A stretch of DNA of 64,000 nucleotides from Zygnema cylindricum (taxonomy: Eukaryota > Streptophyta > Zygnematophyceae > Zygnematales > Zygnemataceae): the NCBI GenBank assembly GCA_037447655.1, contig JBBHKE010002834.1, positions 159,871 to 223,870 on the forward strand. Reading direction: 5' to 3'. Shown one piece after another: positions 20,113 to 33,004 of this stretch. A program made the translations under genes and the position numbers. Each line of letters begins with the position of its first letter. The stretch's first letter is position 1. Below the pieces are notes generated by a model. It searched no databases, was not told the origin of the DNA, and saw nothing but the letters and a program-made list of their open reading frames with translations.

Positions 20113-21113
20113 TGTTGAAACCACTAGATTTAAGGGAGGTATTTTATAGGTCTTAATAAGTTACATTAGCTAAAAGAAAAAGCATAGGCAACCTGCCTCC
20201 ACCTTCTCTCTCTAGCCCCCATACACCTTGCAGTCCCTGAAGGAGAGAGAGAGCGGAGGAGCCATGGCTGCCTTAGCTCCTTAGGCAGAGCTAAAAAGTG
20301 ACCTAAGTCACTCTCAACCAAAAAGGTTGATTCCGGTAGGACTCGAACCTCCGACCGGCAGGGCGAGGCGTAGCCGTCTGTCCTTACTAGTCTATCGTAG
20401 TAGTCCGTTAACATACATGGGGTGTGATTTCTATTTAAACAATAACTAGAACATTAATCTTGTTAACGGAATTACTAATAGACGACATAGAAACTAGTTG
20501 GATTTTATAGTACGCACGAACCAAATGTACCGGACATTTGTTTTTGAACGGGGAGCATTAAAAGCCGGTTTGGATCAGACGGCCCGCATCATCGCCGAGA
20601 TCCCGAAATAGCCGCCTTGTCGGTTTTCGCACGTAACATGACCTATCGACACGTGGCAAGATATATTTGGGAAGCAAGAATCCCTGGGAGCATGAGGACG
20701 AGTTCGAATGAGACTGGCGTCCACTCCATGGCCTTGTCGTACACAAGTCGTACAGAAAGTACATCGGTCGTAGTACCTTCATGTACTGTACAGTCTTTTG
20801 ATTGGTTCGTACATCAGTAGATAAGGGTTGTGAGAGGGGTTTAGGAATTAGAGGATTGAGGAGGTACCCGCCTCTCTCCCAATATGCTTGTATATGTATT
20901 GACATCTTTGCCACTTGATAATTAATCTCCTGGTTGGGCGTTTTCACTGATTCTTTTTGTTTTGGACTCAAAGGAGTCTAGACTGCACAGGGGTGCAGTT
21001 AGATTGTGTATTTATCACCTTGGGTGGCAGTTGCTTTAGTTGAAAGTGGGTTAGTGAAAAACTACCTAGAGGCTTCCTCAATTTTGGTCCATAATGGGGG
21101 ACACAGAATTGGA
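20113..21113 (+). repeat. 5' LTR of copia element C1
   Basis: Begins TGTTGAAACC at 20,113, homologous along its length to the C5 LTRs (40,707 and 47,217) and C2 LTR. The end is set at 21,113 by alignment with C5, whose right LTR end is confirmed by a target duplication. This places the gag ATG (21,094) inside the LTR. The sequence after the end, CTATGGGCCTACC, resembles the complement of the initiator-Met anticodon arm. Confidence 0.7.
20330..20412 (-). other. tRNA-like module in C1 LTR (antisense)
   Basis: The minus strand has GGAGGTTCGAGTCC, a perfect box B, preceded at tRNA-like distance by GACGGCTACGCC. Same module in both C5 LTRs. A full cloverleaf is not evident. Confidence 0.5.
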
Positions 21114-22186
21114 AGCTATGGGCCTACCCTCTAGGGTGCCCATATTCAACGGATCTGGGTTTATTTATTGGGAAGCCATGATGAGAGGGGCATTGTGTAA
21201 AAAACGATACTGGGGTATTGTTAGTGGACAAGTGAAACGTCCATCTCAGCGAACTCCAAGGTTTGAATGAGTGAGGTTTTCTGCAGCAGCATCTACTCCA
21301 ACGGAGGAGACTGATGATGCGGAAAGCCGTGTGTCCGAAAAAGGGAAGGAGACACCTCTTACTCCCATTCCCACGGCACCAGGAGCGGTGGCCGTGAATA
21401 CCAAGGAAAACGACATTCAGGTGTGGGAGTACACCAACATGAATGCCAAGCATTTCATTCTGAGGCACCTTACTCAAGCCTTGGCGACCTCTAATCTTCA
21501 CATCTTCAAAGCTGAGGAGCTATGGATGAACTTAGTCGAGATCTATAGAGTTGGTACCATTCAAGAGCTCGAGCTAGCTGAGCAAAGGCTTACCAGTTAT
21601 ACTTACAAGGAAGGGAAGATGTTAGACTACTGCAATGATCTCTCTTGTCTGTACATGGAGATGGAAAGTGGCGGATGGACAGGCACTACGAAGATGAAAG
21701 TTAACACCCTCATCATGAAGTTGCCTGATGAGTATAAAAACATAGTGTACCGAGTAAAGAAATGGATGATAGTTCTTGGAAGTGGAGCACCGTGGTGCGA
21801 ATGATACTCGTGCAGGAGAACACTATTGAGATCCGTAGAGGAGGAAAGAGCGTTCAAGCTCTAGCTGCCGGAACAGAACGGTGGAGGAAGGATCCAAAGA
21901 AACCGTACAATAGCTTCAAAGGGAAGAAGGACCAATATGGAGAGCCTACGGCTCCAAAGGGTGTTTGCCATTTTTGCAAAAAGCCGAGACACTTCATAGC
22001 TAATTGCATCAAGCTGTCGGAGCTGAGGCTTCAAGAAAACCGTGGAGGGGGTACTTCCGGATGGAAGAAGAAAGCACTTGTGGTCACATGAGTGACAAGA
22101 GAGACCGAAGAGGACAAGTCTTCTGAGGAGGAGGATGGGGAGCTCCTTCTTGATGAAAATCTAGAGGAAGAGATCCCTCGGAAGTA
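21094..22186 (+). pseudogene. Copia C1 Gag with CCHC knuckle
   Basis: ATG 21,094 starts MGDTELEAMGLPSRVPIFNGSGF. A stop at 21,268 interrupts an otherwise continuous frame that goes on with the capsid domain (MNAKHFILRHLTQAL ... YKEGKMLDYCNDLSCLYMEMES ... MKLPDEYKNIVYRV). The frame shifts near 21,757 and continues with SSWKWSTVVRMIL and the zinc knuckle CHFCKKPRHFIANC (about 21,966-22,007), then an acidic tail. Gag forms the particle and packages RNA. Translation begins within the LTR-defined region, which is unusual. Broken by at least one stop and one frameshift. Confidence 0.8.
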
Positions 22187-22189
22187 GAA

Positions 22190-24867
22190 GTGTGCCCTTG
22201 GAGCCATTCGAGGATCTCCATAGAAATGATAGATCATCGACTCAAGTGCATCCATGCATATGTGTTTTGACAAGCACCTCTTCACTAAGCGAAGAAATAT
22301 CCCTACTGTAGAAAAAAAGAATGGGGATGGAAGAGTAGTTACCACAGATCTAGTGGGCTCAGTAGATCTGAAAGTCTTAGTAGAGGGTAAGACTTCTATT
22401 CTCACCTTCTCAGATGTGCTCTACATTCCTCCTGAGTTAAAATCTTTTGCATACTTTTGTATTAGATCACAAGGATTTTGATAGCTTCACAAAAAAAGGA
22501 GTCTTTACAGCTAAGTACGGAGATGAAGTCTACTTCACAGCTGATAAAAGTAGCCAAGGAATATTTAGGCTTAACCTGAGTAATTAAAAGAATAGTGCTT
22601 ACTATGGTGGTGTCCCGAGCTTGATGATCTGAATAAGCGGTTCGGGCATGTGCATTTTGATAGGTTGAGGGAAATAAAGAAGCTCGGTGTGGTAGAAGGC
22701 ATTCAGTTTGGGGATAATGAAATGATGGATGATTGTAGTGGTTGTGCCGAAGGTAAGGCTCACGGACTTCCCTTTCCCAAAACTGCCACATATAGAGGTG
22801 AGAAATACTAGATCTGGTCCACACATATATCTGGGGGCTAGCTAGAGTACCTTTGCTTGGGGGGAAGAGGTATATGCTGAAAATTACTGATGATTGGTCC
22901 AGGTATTCCAGGGTCTACTTCTTAAAAACAAAGTCTAAAACACCAAAGTACTTTAAAGAATACAAAGCCTAGAGTGAAAAGCTACATGGAACCCCTAATA
23001 AGCGAATAAGGAGTGGTAATGGGGGGGAGTATACCTCTAACCAGTTTAAGGAATACCTGAGCGATGAGGGATTTCAGCATCAGAAAATTGTACTGTATAA
23101 TCTAGAACAAAATGGAGTAGCTAGGAGGTTAAACCGGACTTTGGGAGAAAGTGTATGCAGTATGTTGGCAGATAAGAAAATAGGAAGAAGATTTTGGGCA
23201 GAAGCCATGAACTATGCTAACTACATTAAGAATAAAGTCCTCACTACAGCTGTCAAAGGAATGACACCTTATGAGAGATGGGTTGGAAGGAAATCGAATA
23301 TTTCTCACTTAAGAGTATTCGGTAGTCAAGTTTAGAGTCTTGATACAGATAAGAAAAACTAGAAACTAGATGTTAAATGGAAACCTGGATATTTTGTGGG
23401 ATATGATGAGGATGTCAAGGGATATATAGTCTATAACTTAGCTAAACAAGATATCATTCTGGTAAAGCATCTAGTTGTCATGGATGAAGGGAAGTCTTTT
23501 GATCCCTTCAAATACACTAAGAAAATCAGAATCAGTTTAGAGTTCGAGAGTGAGGAGGACTTAGATCTTCTCAAAAGGGACACTAGTGGAAACGTGATTG
23601 CAGATTCAAGGGAGATTAAAGATGGGGGAGATATCTCAGAATCCCCTCATGTTTCTACACACTCTGAAGAGAGAGCGGAAGAGGAGCCAGAAGTTGCTTC
23701 CATGGATAGGGGAGATGAAGAGACACAGCGGAGAAATCCAAGACTTCCCACCATTCCAGCTACAGACTTTGAGGGAGGACAGAGGAGCAGCAAACGACTA
23801 CAAGAAAAACAGGCTGCTCACAAGGTAACAAAGCTATCCCACCCAAATGATCCTCAGTCATACTTAGAGGCAACGGACAGTCCGGAGAGAGATAGATGGG
23901 TCAAAGACATAAATGATGAGATGGCTTCAATTATGGAGGCTAATACTTAGGAGATGGTGGACTGTCCTCCAGACAGAAAACCTATCGGGTGCAAATGGGT
24001 ATTTAAATTGAAACTAAACCCTGGTAATACCATTGAGAGATATAAGTCTCGGTTGGTAGGAAAGGGATTCACCCAAAAGGAGGGGATAGATTACGAGGAG
24101 ACTTTTGCTCTGATGGTTCGGTTACCATCTGTAAGGATTCTCCTTAGTCTAGCAGCAGCGCAAGACATGGAAATTCACCAAATGGATATCAAGACCGCTT
24201 TCCTCAACGGTGAACTAGAGGAAGAAATCTTTATAAGACAACTAGAGGGGTTTATAGAGGAAGGAGAAGAGAACAAAATCTGCAAGCTCATAAAGTCTTT
24301 ATATGGACTGAAGCAGGCTCCTAGACAATGGAACAAGAAATTAGATGAGTTTCTCAACGGGCTGGGATATATTCGGATCAGTTGTGACCATTCTATTTAT
24401 ATGTTTGAGAATGAGAATAGAGTGATTTTTATTGCAATTTATGTGGATGATTTGTTGGTGTTAAGTAAATCTTTAGAGAAGATCAATAAGTTAAAGAAAG
24501 ATTTTAAAAACATATTTGACATGAAGGATTTAGGAGAGGCTAAGTATATTTTTGGGATTCAAATGGAAAGAGATAGAGGGAAAAGAATAATTAGACTTAC
24601 TCAAAAGGAAGCTATCGGAAATATGCTTGAGAAATTTCAGATTGAAAAGGCAAACAGTTGTACCACTCCCATGGACTTGAAGAAAGTAACTGATGGGAGT
24701 GTAGAAGGAGGAGTGATAATATTAGATGATCAGATGAGTCTAGAAGAGAGACAGTTTATGAAGTCTATTCTTTAGAGACAGGTGGTAGGAAGTTTCATTA
24801 ACTCTATGAATTGTACTAGGCCGAACATAGCAACAGCAGTTGGAGTCCTTAGTAGGAGTCTTAATTG
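22190..24867 (+). pseudogene. Copia C1 Pol: protease, integrase, reverse transcriptase
   Basis: In order: protease with IIDSSASMHMC (the usual Gly after DS is Ser); GAG-pre-integrase (DRLREIKKLGVVEG ... DCSGCAEGKAH); integrase with many stops and its C-terminal part (FWAEAMNYANYIKN, HLRVFGSQ); linker; then a long RT frame 23,954-24,775 with IGCKWVFKLK, MDIKTAFLNGELEEEI, YGLKQAPRQWNKKLDEF and the catalytic YVDDLL. The RT fingers/palm are intact apart from single stops at 23,950 and 24,775. The frame ends at GVLSRSLN (24,866), where the C2 LTR begins in the opposite direction. RNase H and the 3' LTR are missing. Confidence 0.85.
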
Positions 24868-25910
24868 AAACTCTAAAACCACCATAAGTCCTCAGAGTGG
24901 ACAGCTTCCAAGAAGCCTCTAGGATAACCCTGACCCCTTTGTGTTTCAGCAAAAACAACTGCCACCCTGGCAGACGATAACTCTAACCACCTTCATCCCT
25001 ATAAAGGCAAGACTCCCTTGAGTCGATAGCAAAAAGAACCTCTGAATTTGCTCCCTTGTGCAGTAATTTATGGAGGGTCAAAGTTGACCTTTTGTACAAA
25101 AGCTCTCTTGGAGAGAGGGTCCTATCTCCTAATTTTTCTAAAACCTATTTCTCTCACAGACTCTTTCTACTGATGTACGGAGCCAATCAGATTACTCCTC
25201 CGTACACAAAAGTACAGCTGCCGTTGTACTTTCTGTACGAACATTGTACGACATGGCCTTAATATCAACACGTGGTATATCCGGATTTGCTCCCTTAATC
25301 CTCGGAAATGCCGCGATCCAATGTCATTTCGCCACGTGTCATCCGATGTGGCAATGATAAAAAACCGCCGAAATTCTCTTCTGCGATCTCGGCGTTTAAT
25401 TTCGGCCGTCCGATTAAATTCACATTTAATCGTAGCCGTAATAAATACATGCGCGATATTTGTTTCGGTAAAAAAAAAAATGCGCGGTATTCGTTTCTTA
25501 TCCGTACCGTAATCTGTACTTCTACATTATTGGATCTATGTCTCTCGTAAAACTATTTCAGTTAAATGTTTAATTAATTAACAAACCCTACTTTACGTAA
25601 CATTATCTTTAGGGTTAACGGTTAGAGCTACCGGCTACCGGCGGTTTATCAGTCGGTAGGTTCCAAGTTCAAATCCTGGGGATGGTACATATATTTTAGT
25701 AAACATATTCTTAATTATAAATTAACTTATATTTATATCCCGTAAACCCCTGGATTGCCTAGGTAGCCATGGCTCTAGCTTCCTCTCCAATTTCTCAATG
25801 ATTGTGACAAGTTTGAGAGTTGCGAGAGAAGTTAGAGGTAGACTCCCTCGGCTTTTTTCTTGTTTCTATTCAGACCTAGAAAATACTTTAAAAGACCATT
25901 AATTTCTACA
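24868..25910 (-). repeat. 3' LTR of copia element C2
   Basis: In element sense it starts TGTAGAAATTAATGG right after the polypurine tract AAAGGGAG (25,911-25,918) and ends ...GAGTTTCA at 24,868, directly against truncated C1. Homologous to the C1 and C5 LTRs in arrangement (CTAGAGGCTTC near the end) and to the free LTR at 6,980-8,037. Confidence 0.75.
25614..25692 (+). other. tRNA-like module in C2 LTR (antisense)
   Basis: AACGGTTAGAGC (D-arm-like), ACCGGCTACCGGCGG and AGTTCAAATCC (box B) at tRNA-like spacing; the outer ends TATC.../...GATGGTA pair partly. On the strand opposite to the element. Confidence 0.5.
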
Positions 25911-25923
25911 CTCCCTTTATTTT

Positions 25924-27393
25924 CTAGTCAATCTTTAATTTCAGACCACACTTCTCCCTGCAGAAAATTAGCTTAGGGGAAGGCACAGGTTTGGTCATCA
26001 TATCTGCTACCATCTCACTATCTGGTCGGTACTTTAAATTGATTATTTTGTTTTCTACTTTCTCTCTAACAAATGTGAGTCTAATGTCCATGTGTTTCCC
26101 TTTAAAATGATGTTTAGGATTGGCAGAAATAGCGATTGCTGCCTGATTATCACAAAATATTTTCTGCACACCACTCTTAAGATGACCAAGCTCACCAAGC
26201 ATAGACTTCACCCACATCAATTCTTTTACAGCAGAGCAAGAGGCCATATACTCATCCTCCATGGTGGACTGAGCAATAACTTTTTGTTGTTTGCTACTCC
26301 AATAGCAAGCCCCATCACCTACATATAATACATATCCAGAAGTGCGTCTCTTCATCAGAGCATCACCATAATTGGCATCACTCTAAGTAGTGATGTTAGT
26401 ATTCTCCCCACCCAAATGCAACCATAGATCCCTAGTTCCTATCAAATATCTAAGGACTCTCTTAGCTGCCTCCCAATCCCACTTAGTGGGAACATTTAGA
26501 CTTCTACTCAGCACTTCTACAGTTGCAGCTTAATCCGGCAAGGTACAATTCATAAAATAGATCAAACTTCCCACTACTTGCTTGTAAAGAATAGTCTGCA
26601 TGAACTTCTGTTCTTCATGAGATAATTCCTCGTCTAAGACTATGACTCCTTCTTCCTCACTCCCCTCACTTCCCTTCTTCAATTCCATTTGAGTTGTACA
26701 ACTATTAGCTTTATCCATTTGAAATTTTTCAAGCATGTTTCCGATTGCTTCTTTTAGAGTCAATTTTATAATTTTTCTTTTTCGGTCTCTCTCTATTTGA
26801 ATTCCCAAAATATATTTTGATTCCCCCATATCCTTCATTTCAAATCTCCCCTTAAGATTGGTTTTCAGTTTATTAATTTTTTCCATTGATTTACTTAAAA
26901 CAAGCAAATCATCAACTTTAATTGCAATAAATATAAAACCTTCCTCATCTTCGAAAACATAGATTGAGTGATCTGAGCTAATCTCGATATATCCTAGACC
27001 GGTAAGAAACTCATCAAGCTTCTTATTCCACTGTCGATGTGCGTGTTTCAAACCATAAAGAGATTTAATCAGCCGGCATACCTTACACTCCTCTCCTTCT
27101 TCCACAAACCCTTCGGGTTGTCGCATGAAGATCTCCTCTTCCAATTCTCCATGCAAAAAGGTTATCTTGATGTCCATCTGGTGCACTTTCATGACTACCG
27201 TTGCTGCCAGGCTGAGAAGTATGCGGACGGAGGGAAATCTGACCACCGGGGCAAAGGTTTCCTCATAGTCAATTCCCTCCTTTTGTGTAAATCCCTTTGC
27301 CACTAGTCGGGCCTTGTAGCGCTCGATTGTGTTATCTTGGTTCAGTTTTAATTTGAAAACCCACTTACAACTGATTGGTTTTCAGTTAGGTGG
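25924..27393 (-). pseudogene. Copia C2 reverse transcriptase and RNase H
   Basis: On the minus strand RT (from about 27,390 down to 26,530) has FTQKEGIDYEETFAPVVRF, MDIKITFLHGELEEEI and the catalytic box as IKVDDLL, i.e. the usual Tyr is Lys. It ends in a stop after FMNCTLPD. RNase H follows (26,355-25,924) with SGYVLYVGDGACYWSS, KQQKVIAQSTMEDEYMASC, DNQAAIAI and HMDIRLTFVREKV, ending at the natural C-terminus KLKID just before the polypurine tract. Catalytic D/E/D positions of RNase H are present. Best preserved copia Pol end in the window. Confidence 0.85.
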
Positions 27394-28750
27394 ACAATCC
27401 ACCAGCTCCCAAGTATCTGCTGCCATAATTAAGGCCATCTCCTCATTGATGGTTGTCTTCCACTGATTTCTTTCTGGACAAGTCATCCCCTCTCCATAAG
27501 TTTGTGGTTCATCTTGATGAGATAGTTTAGTTACCTTGTAATTAACGTGTTTTTTCTTGCAATCTTTTGCTACTTCTCCTCCCCCCCTCAAAATCTGAGG
27601 CCGGAATAGATGGTTCTCGTGGATTCTTTCGAACAATCTCGGCTTCTCCCCTATCCCTTGATTCCTAATCAATTTCCACCACCTCTTCCGCTTCGGGTAG
27701 AGTTGTCACTGGAGTTTCTGCAGCCGAGTCCTTTTCGTTCTGATTTGTACCTGCAAGAATGTCATTTTCTCTAAAACTTGGATAGTAAGGAAGCTCAAAG
27801 TCATCGGAATTTTCTGACTCAAATCTGATTTTTACAGACTTTGTATACTTGAAGGGATCCAAAGACTTTCGTTCATCCATAACTACTATATGCTTTACTA
27901 AGATTATATTTCCCTTTTTAGATCGTAAACTCTATATCCTTTAACATCCTCATCATATCCTAATAAGTATCCCGATTTTCCTTTAAGATCTAGCTTCCAA
28001 TTAGACCGATCTATATCTAGACTGAATACTTGACTGCCGAAAACCTTTAACTGAGATATGTTTAGTTTGCGGCGTGTCCATGTCTTATAAGGTGTTTGAT
28101 CTTTTATAGCTGAAGTAAGAACTCTAATTTTGAGGTAATTAGCACAGTTCATTGCTTCTGCCCAAAACCTTTTTCCTATCTTTTTATCTGACAACATACT
28201 TCGAGCAGTATCACTTAGTGTTCTATTTAACCTTTTAGCTATCCCATTCTGTTTCGGGTTTTCTGGTTTTCTGGAACTGTCTTTTGGTGTCGGACTCCAT
28301 CTTCCCTCAGAAAATCCTCAAACTGGTTAGAAGTATACTCCCCACCATTGTCACTCGTTACTCTCTTGATTGGAGTTTCATGGAGTTTTTCGCTCCATGC
28401 TTTATATTGTCTAAATCAATCCCGAGATTTTGACTTCTTTTTCAAAAAATACACTCGAGAATACTGAGACCAATCATCAGTGATAGTCATCATAAATCTC
28501 TTCCCCCCCCGGTGAGGGCACTTTAGTTGTTCCCCAAATATCTGTGTGTACTTGATCTAGAATTTTTTCTCCCTTATACGTGGTTGTTTTAGGAAAGGGT
28601 AATCTGTGTGTTTTACTTTGAGCACATCCACTACAATCACTTTTATTATCACTCTCACTCAACTTAATCCCTTCCACCACTCCCATCTTTTTCATCTCTC
28701 TTAACTTGTCTAGATTCACATGCCCAAGCCTCTTATGCCACATCATAATA
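27394..28750 (-). pseudogene. Copia C2 integrase and linker
   Basis: Minus strand: GAG-pre-integrase MMWHKRLGHVNLDKLREMKKM and CSGCAQSKTHRLPFPK (HHCC zinc), the start of the core LDQVHTDIWG, then stops and frame changes (28,200-28,480), the C-terminal part MLSDKKIGKRFWAEAMN ... KVFGSQVFSLD and a variable acidic linker to RT. The DDE core is read only in pieces. The integrase would insert the cDNA. Confidence 0.8.
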
Positions 28751-30063
28751 TCATAAACACCAGCATAATAAGTTTATTCTTTCATTACTTAAAACCAGCC
28801 TAAACATCCCATGGCTACCTTTCTTAGCAATGAAATAGACATCCTCCTCAAAACTAGTAGTAAAGACTCCTTCCCCAGTGCTAGTAAAAAATCCCTTATC
28901 ATCTAATACAGATGTAGAGATGAGGTTTTTGTTCAGCTCCGAAATAAACAATACATCAGAGAATGCTACTATGGATGTCTTTCCTTCTACTAACACTTTC
29001 AAATCTACCGATCCTACAAGAGTAGTGGTGACTATCCTCCCATCCGCGTACTCTATCTCTATGGTGCGAATCTTTCTTATCTTACAGAACAGGTGCCTAT
29101 CCTTACACATGTGCATGGAGGCACCTGAATCTACAATCCAGCCTGCTTTACCTTTCAATCCATCGTAAGCATATTTCTGCCTTCGTGGAATTTCGACCTA
29201 ACTCCTCATCTAAAACGAGCTCATCGTCCTCGTCCTCGGATTCCGCCTCATGTACCTGTGTCACAAGGGCCTTTTTCTTTCCCCTCGGGGTACTACCAGT
29301 GTGCCCCTCTTTTAACCGAAGCTCGGTTAACTTAGTGCACTGTGCCATATAGTGCCCAGGTTTCTTACAAAAATGACATAAACCTTTGGGAGCCCTTGGT
29401 CCGAACTCGTCGGTCTGATTTTTCTGCTCCCTCCCCCCATAGTTTCCGACCGGTTTCCGAGAAACCTTGTTCCTCCAATCGGTCACAGTTGTCAAGGCTT
29501 GGCCACTCTTTCCTCCCCTTTGGATCTCAATCGTATTCTCCCGAACGAGAATCATCCCTACCACTGAGTTTTATATCCACCTTGAGTCCGGCAAGTCCTA
29601 CACACGGTTGACTATGTTTTCGAACTCATCGGGTAATTTCATCAGTAATCAGTTAACTTTTTCTTTTTCACTAAAATCTTTCCCCGCACTCTCTAGCTCC
29701 ATGAAGAGTGTAGCAAGCTCATTGCAAAAATCCAACATCTTCCCCCCTTTGTATACATACTCCTTAACTTTTTGATCAGCCAACTGTTGTTGCTAAATCG
29801 TACCACTTCGGTACATCTCTATGAGAGCCATCCAAAGATCGGATGCCCTTTCTACCTGCAAATGAGGACATGCAAGTCCTTAAGTGAGATGGCGTAGGAT
29901 GAAGTGCTTTGCCGCCATATTGTTGAAGTCCTTGGTTTTTGTATCATTCTCCTCGTTCCTCGGAATAGGTGACATGAATGCCGAACCAGTTGCTTTAGGT
30001 GTGGTCGCCTCCTTCTCTTTTCCTTGACATCTTGGATTTAAAGGAGGCAGATTTTATGGCCAC
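28751..30063 (-). pseudogene. Copia C2 Gag and protease
   Basis: Minus strand: Gag in several frames from about 30,060, with the zinc knuckle CHFCKKPGHYMAQC (29,331-29,372) and an acidic tail. Next comes the protease with intact WIVDSGASMHMC (about 29,110-29,145), followed by KTSIVAFSDVLFI and LVLSNERI. The protease catalytic DSG is intact, unlike C1 (DSS) and C5 (HSG). The 5' LTR and the first Gag codons are missing: the sequence joins C3, in opposite orientation, at about 30,064-30,073. Confidence 0.8.
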
Positions 30064-30072
30064 CATTCCATA

Positions 30073-30714
30073 GCGACAAATTGTTGGGAGCCTCATCTAC
30101 TTCATGAACTGCACAAGGTCGGACATTGCGATAGCAGCTGGTGTGTTGAGTCGGAGTTTACAGAATCCGAGAAAAACTGATTGGGAAGCAGCAAAGAGGG
30201 TTCTTCATTACCTTACAAGATCACGGAATCTCCAACTTGCTCTCGCTGGAGATGAAGTAAAAATTCAGACTTGGAGCGATGCTAGCTACGGAGACATGCC
30301 AAGCGGCTGTTCCACAACCGGATTCACTTTGAAGATTGGAAGTGGAACATGGTGCTAGAGCAGCAAGCTTCAAAAGGTAACAGCTCAGTGTACAATGGAG
30401 GCAGAAAAATATGGCAGCGAGCAGAGCAGTTAACGAGTTACTATGGGTGAAGTCTATCCTTCAAGAGTTTCATTTTATGCAATCCGGACCTCAAATAGTG
30501 TGGTGTGACAACAAAGCAGCTATTGCGATTGCATCCAACTCGAGACATCACTTCCAAAAGCAAACACATTGATATCAAGCTGCATTTTGTAAGAGAGAAG
30601 GTGATGAACAAAATTTTAAATCTGAGTTATCTTCCTGATGAGAAGATGGTAGCAAAAATGATGACTAAGCCTTTACCTGCACCTAAGTTGAAGTTTTGTA
30701 GGGAGGAATGTTGA
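30073..30714 (+). pseudogene. Copia C3: end of RT and RNase H
   Basis: Starts inside the RT/RNase H connection (RQIVGSLIYFMNCTRSDIA), continues DWEAAKRVLHYL, TWSDASYGDMPSGCSTTGF, then stops and frame changes around 30,358-30,500, and ends HIDIKLHFVREKVMNKILNL ... KFCREEC. A separate family from C1/C2 judging by sequence. Only the last fifth of Pol remains. Confidence 0.8.
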
Positions 30715-30756
30715 CTCAGTGGCTGAGAGAGTCTAAAGGTTTAGGGGATTGTTGTT

Positions 30757-31684
30757 CTGGAAACCTTGAGTCCTCTCTAAATCTTGCAGCTATGTTGCCA
30801 TGTTGCGCTAATCTGACATCGAAGTTGGAAATCTTGAGTACTCTACGCTTGTTGATATGCTGTTATGCTCCAGTGATTTGATATCGCAGCTGCTCTGCTC
30901 TAATATCACAGCTACGCTGACAGTCACAGCAGTCTTAACAGTCACATCAAAGTCATAGCAGCTATAGCAGTCTGCGCAAGGAAGGTGTTCCGAACATTAG
31001 TCTGTTTGTGTGAAAATTAATTGACGAGGACGTAATTTAGTGAGTATGTAACTCCAAAGGGAGTACACAATTTTGGAGCACTTCAGGCACACGTGTCGGT
31101 CCGTAAGGAAGTCAGGATTGATTTTTCCAGACAAACAAGTACAGTTTCATTTGGAGACCGAAGCTACACGTGGAGGTTCAACTTCGGTGATAAAAGAGTA
31201 AGTGGAAAGCGGACGGAGTGCGCCGTCATTTCAGCGGACAAACTTTAACCGAGTACTATTTTATTTCTAGCGGGTGTTTGATTGGTGTAAATGTCTGTGT
31301 CCATTCGACAGTGGGATCTTTATTGATGAAGAGTAGTGTACCAATCGATCACGGTAGTTTTATTACGGCGTGATCAGCTGTAGGCTCACTTGTATATATA
31401 GGACTTAGATTATTTTAGGAAAGTAGGATTTGTGTAGATGGAAAACTGCGAAGCTGTTTTTTGAGTGTTTTTGAATTGTAAGATCATTGTGATATTTAGG
31501 CAGACCGTTGTGAAATTCTACATGTTGTTTCCTTGGTTTATATTCTATATTGTGACAAATTTGCAAACTTAGTGTGTATCTAGTTTGCTTGGAACTTCAT
31601 TGTGAAACTGGTCTTTTGTGGGATTTCGTGAGAGTTTCCTCTTTGTATATTTGATTTTCATGGCAACTGCTGGTGCTTGTTGAT
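30757..31684 (+). repeat. 3' LTR of C3 (right end approximate)
   Basis: Begins TGTTGTTCTGGAAACC after TTTAGGGGAT (polypurine tract). The start and several inner stretches match, in inverse orientation, the solo LTR at 42,810-43,954. The right end is set near an ATGGCAACTGCTGG that parallels the ATG close to the end of that solo LTR. It then abuts gypsy gag. Confidence 0.6.
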
Positions 31685-33004
31685 CTTCTTCAGTGGAACC
31701 TGCTGCCTCAAATCGACACAAATTTCTATGGGAGTCCAGGTGTTACAGGCCTACCAGAAATTTTCTATCAACCGGCTATTCCGAAAGTCCTTGATCTCAA
31801 CGGCGATGTTATTACAGCTGCAGCTGCGGAAATACCGCAACCGTTCGCTATAGTCCCACGATCTAAAATCCCAGAACGACCAGCAGTGACAATCCCTTTA
31901 TTGGATCCGCTCTTAGTCATGTTTGAAATGTTGCAAGCGGAATGCTGTAAGTAAAACCCTTACCAAGTTCGATAGATGATGAACTTTGAACGGAAGTCAA
32001 GAGAGACTGCCCATGCCATGCGTGCTCGTATGGAAGCTCTTAGTGAAGCATTGCCAAACTTAATGTCGGATGCTGAAGCTGTCCAGAAATTTGTAGGGCA
32101 GTTTTCGAGTCAGTCAAAGAAATTTATCCAGAGTCGCCTGACTCAAACCTATGGCTTGAAGTTCACTTTCGACCAAGCGGCCCAACATGCCGTGGAATAC
32201 GAAATGCAAAATTTATGGTGGGAAGCCCATTATTTGCCTAAAGCGGTCCCGAAAGAACCGATTGTTCCACCATGGAACAATCCTCGTTTTAGCAATTGTC
32301 CTCCTAAAGTCCCAGCAATGGGAACCCCACCTGTTGCTCCCGGAAACAGATTATGTTTTCGATGTGGGAAGACGCGGCATGATGCCTGAATGTGTCCAGA
32401 CAAAACCGCTACCTATACCCATTGCAAACAAACCCGATATTATGTCCAACGTTGTCATATAAAGAACATGGAATTTTCCTATCATAGCGAAATGAAGAGT
32501 GGTGGCATTCCCACTCGATCTGCAAAACTGGTTCAACCATTTAAGGAACCGAAAAAGGACACCACTCCACCTAAAGTATCACAAAGAGAGGGAGAGCTTT
32601 TGGAAATGCAAGAGCAAATGGCGGCCATGATGAAGGAACAATTCGTAGCCTTCATGACTCAAATTAAGCCCCAATTTACAGGCATGGCTCGCACCGTTGT
32701 ACACATGCCCACGTTGGCAAGTCAAATCTTAGAAGATTCCACCGTCCAACAACAAGAGGCTACGTTCGATAAAGGTTCGACCGATCACAGTCGTGATGGT
32801 AAAACTCCTAACACACGCATTCCTTTGTCATTTACTAAGGAACCTTCTCCTCCCTTGCTTGAAACTGCTTTAGCCATTGCGGCTAAAGCTCACAACATAG
32901 TGGATCGAACTATACATGAGGCACATCGCGTGAAAGAACGCTTCTGCATTCTATCTAGTATGATTACTGACTCCCCAAAAATCACCTCTACCTCCAATAG
33001 TTGA
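31685..33004 (+). pseudogene. Ty3/gypsy Gag
   Basis: One frame with few stops: a capsid-like region (31,976 on: SRETAHAMRARMEALSEALP, SDAEAVQKFVGQF, FIQSRLTQTYG) and a nucleocapsid knuckle CFRCGKTRHDA-stop-MCPD (C-x2-C-x4-H-x4-C) whose internal stop at 32,387 probably replaced Trp. A basic and Gln-rich tail follows. The frame is the same as protease and methyltransferase downstream, so the element encoded one long polyprotein. The 5' LTR and leader are missing: the left side is the C3 LTR. Confidence 0.8.
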
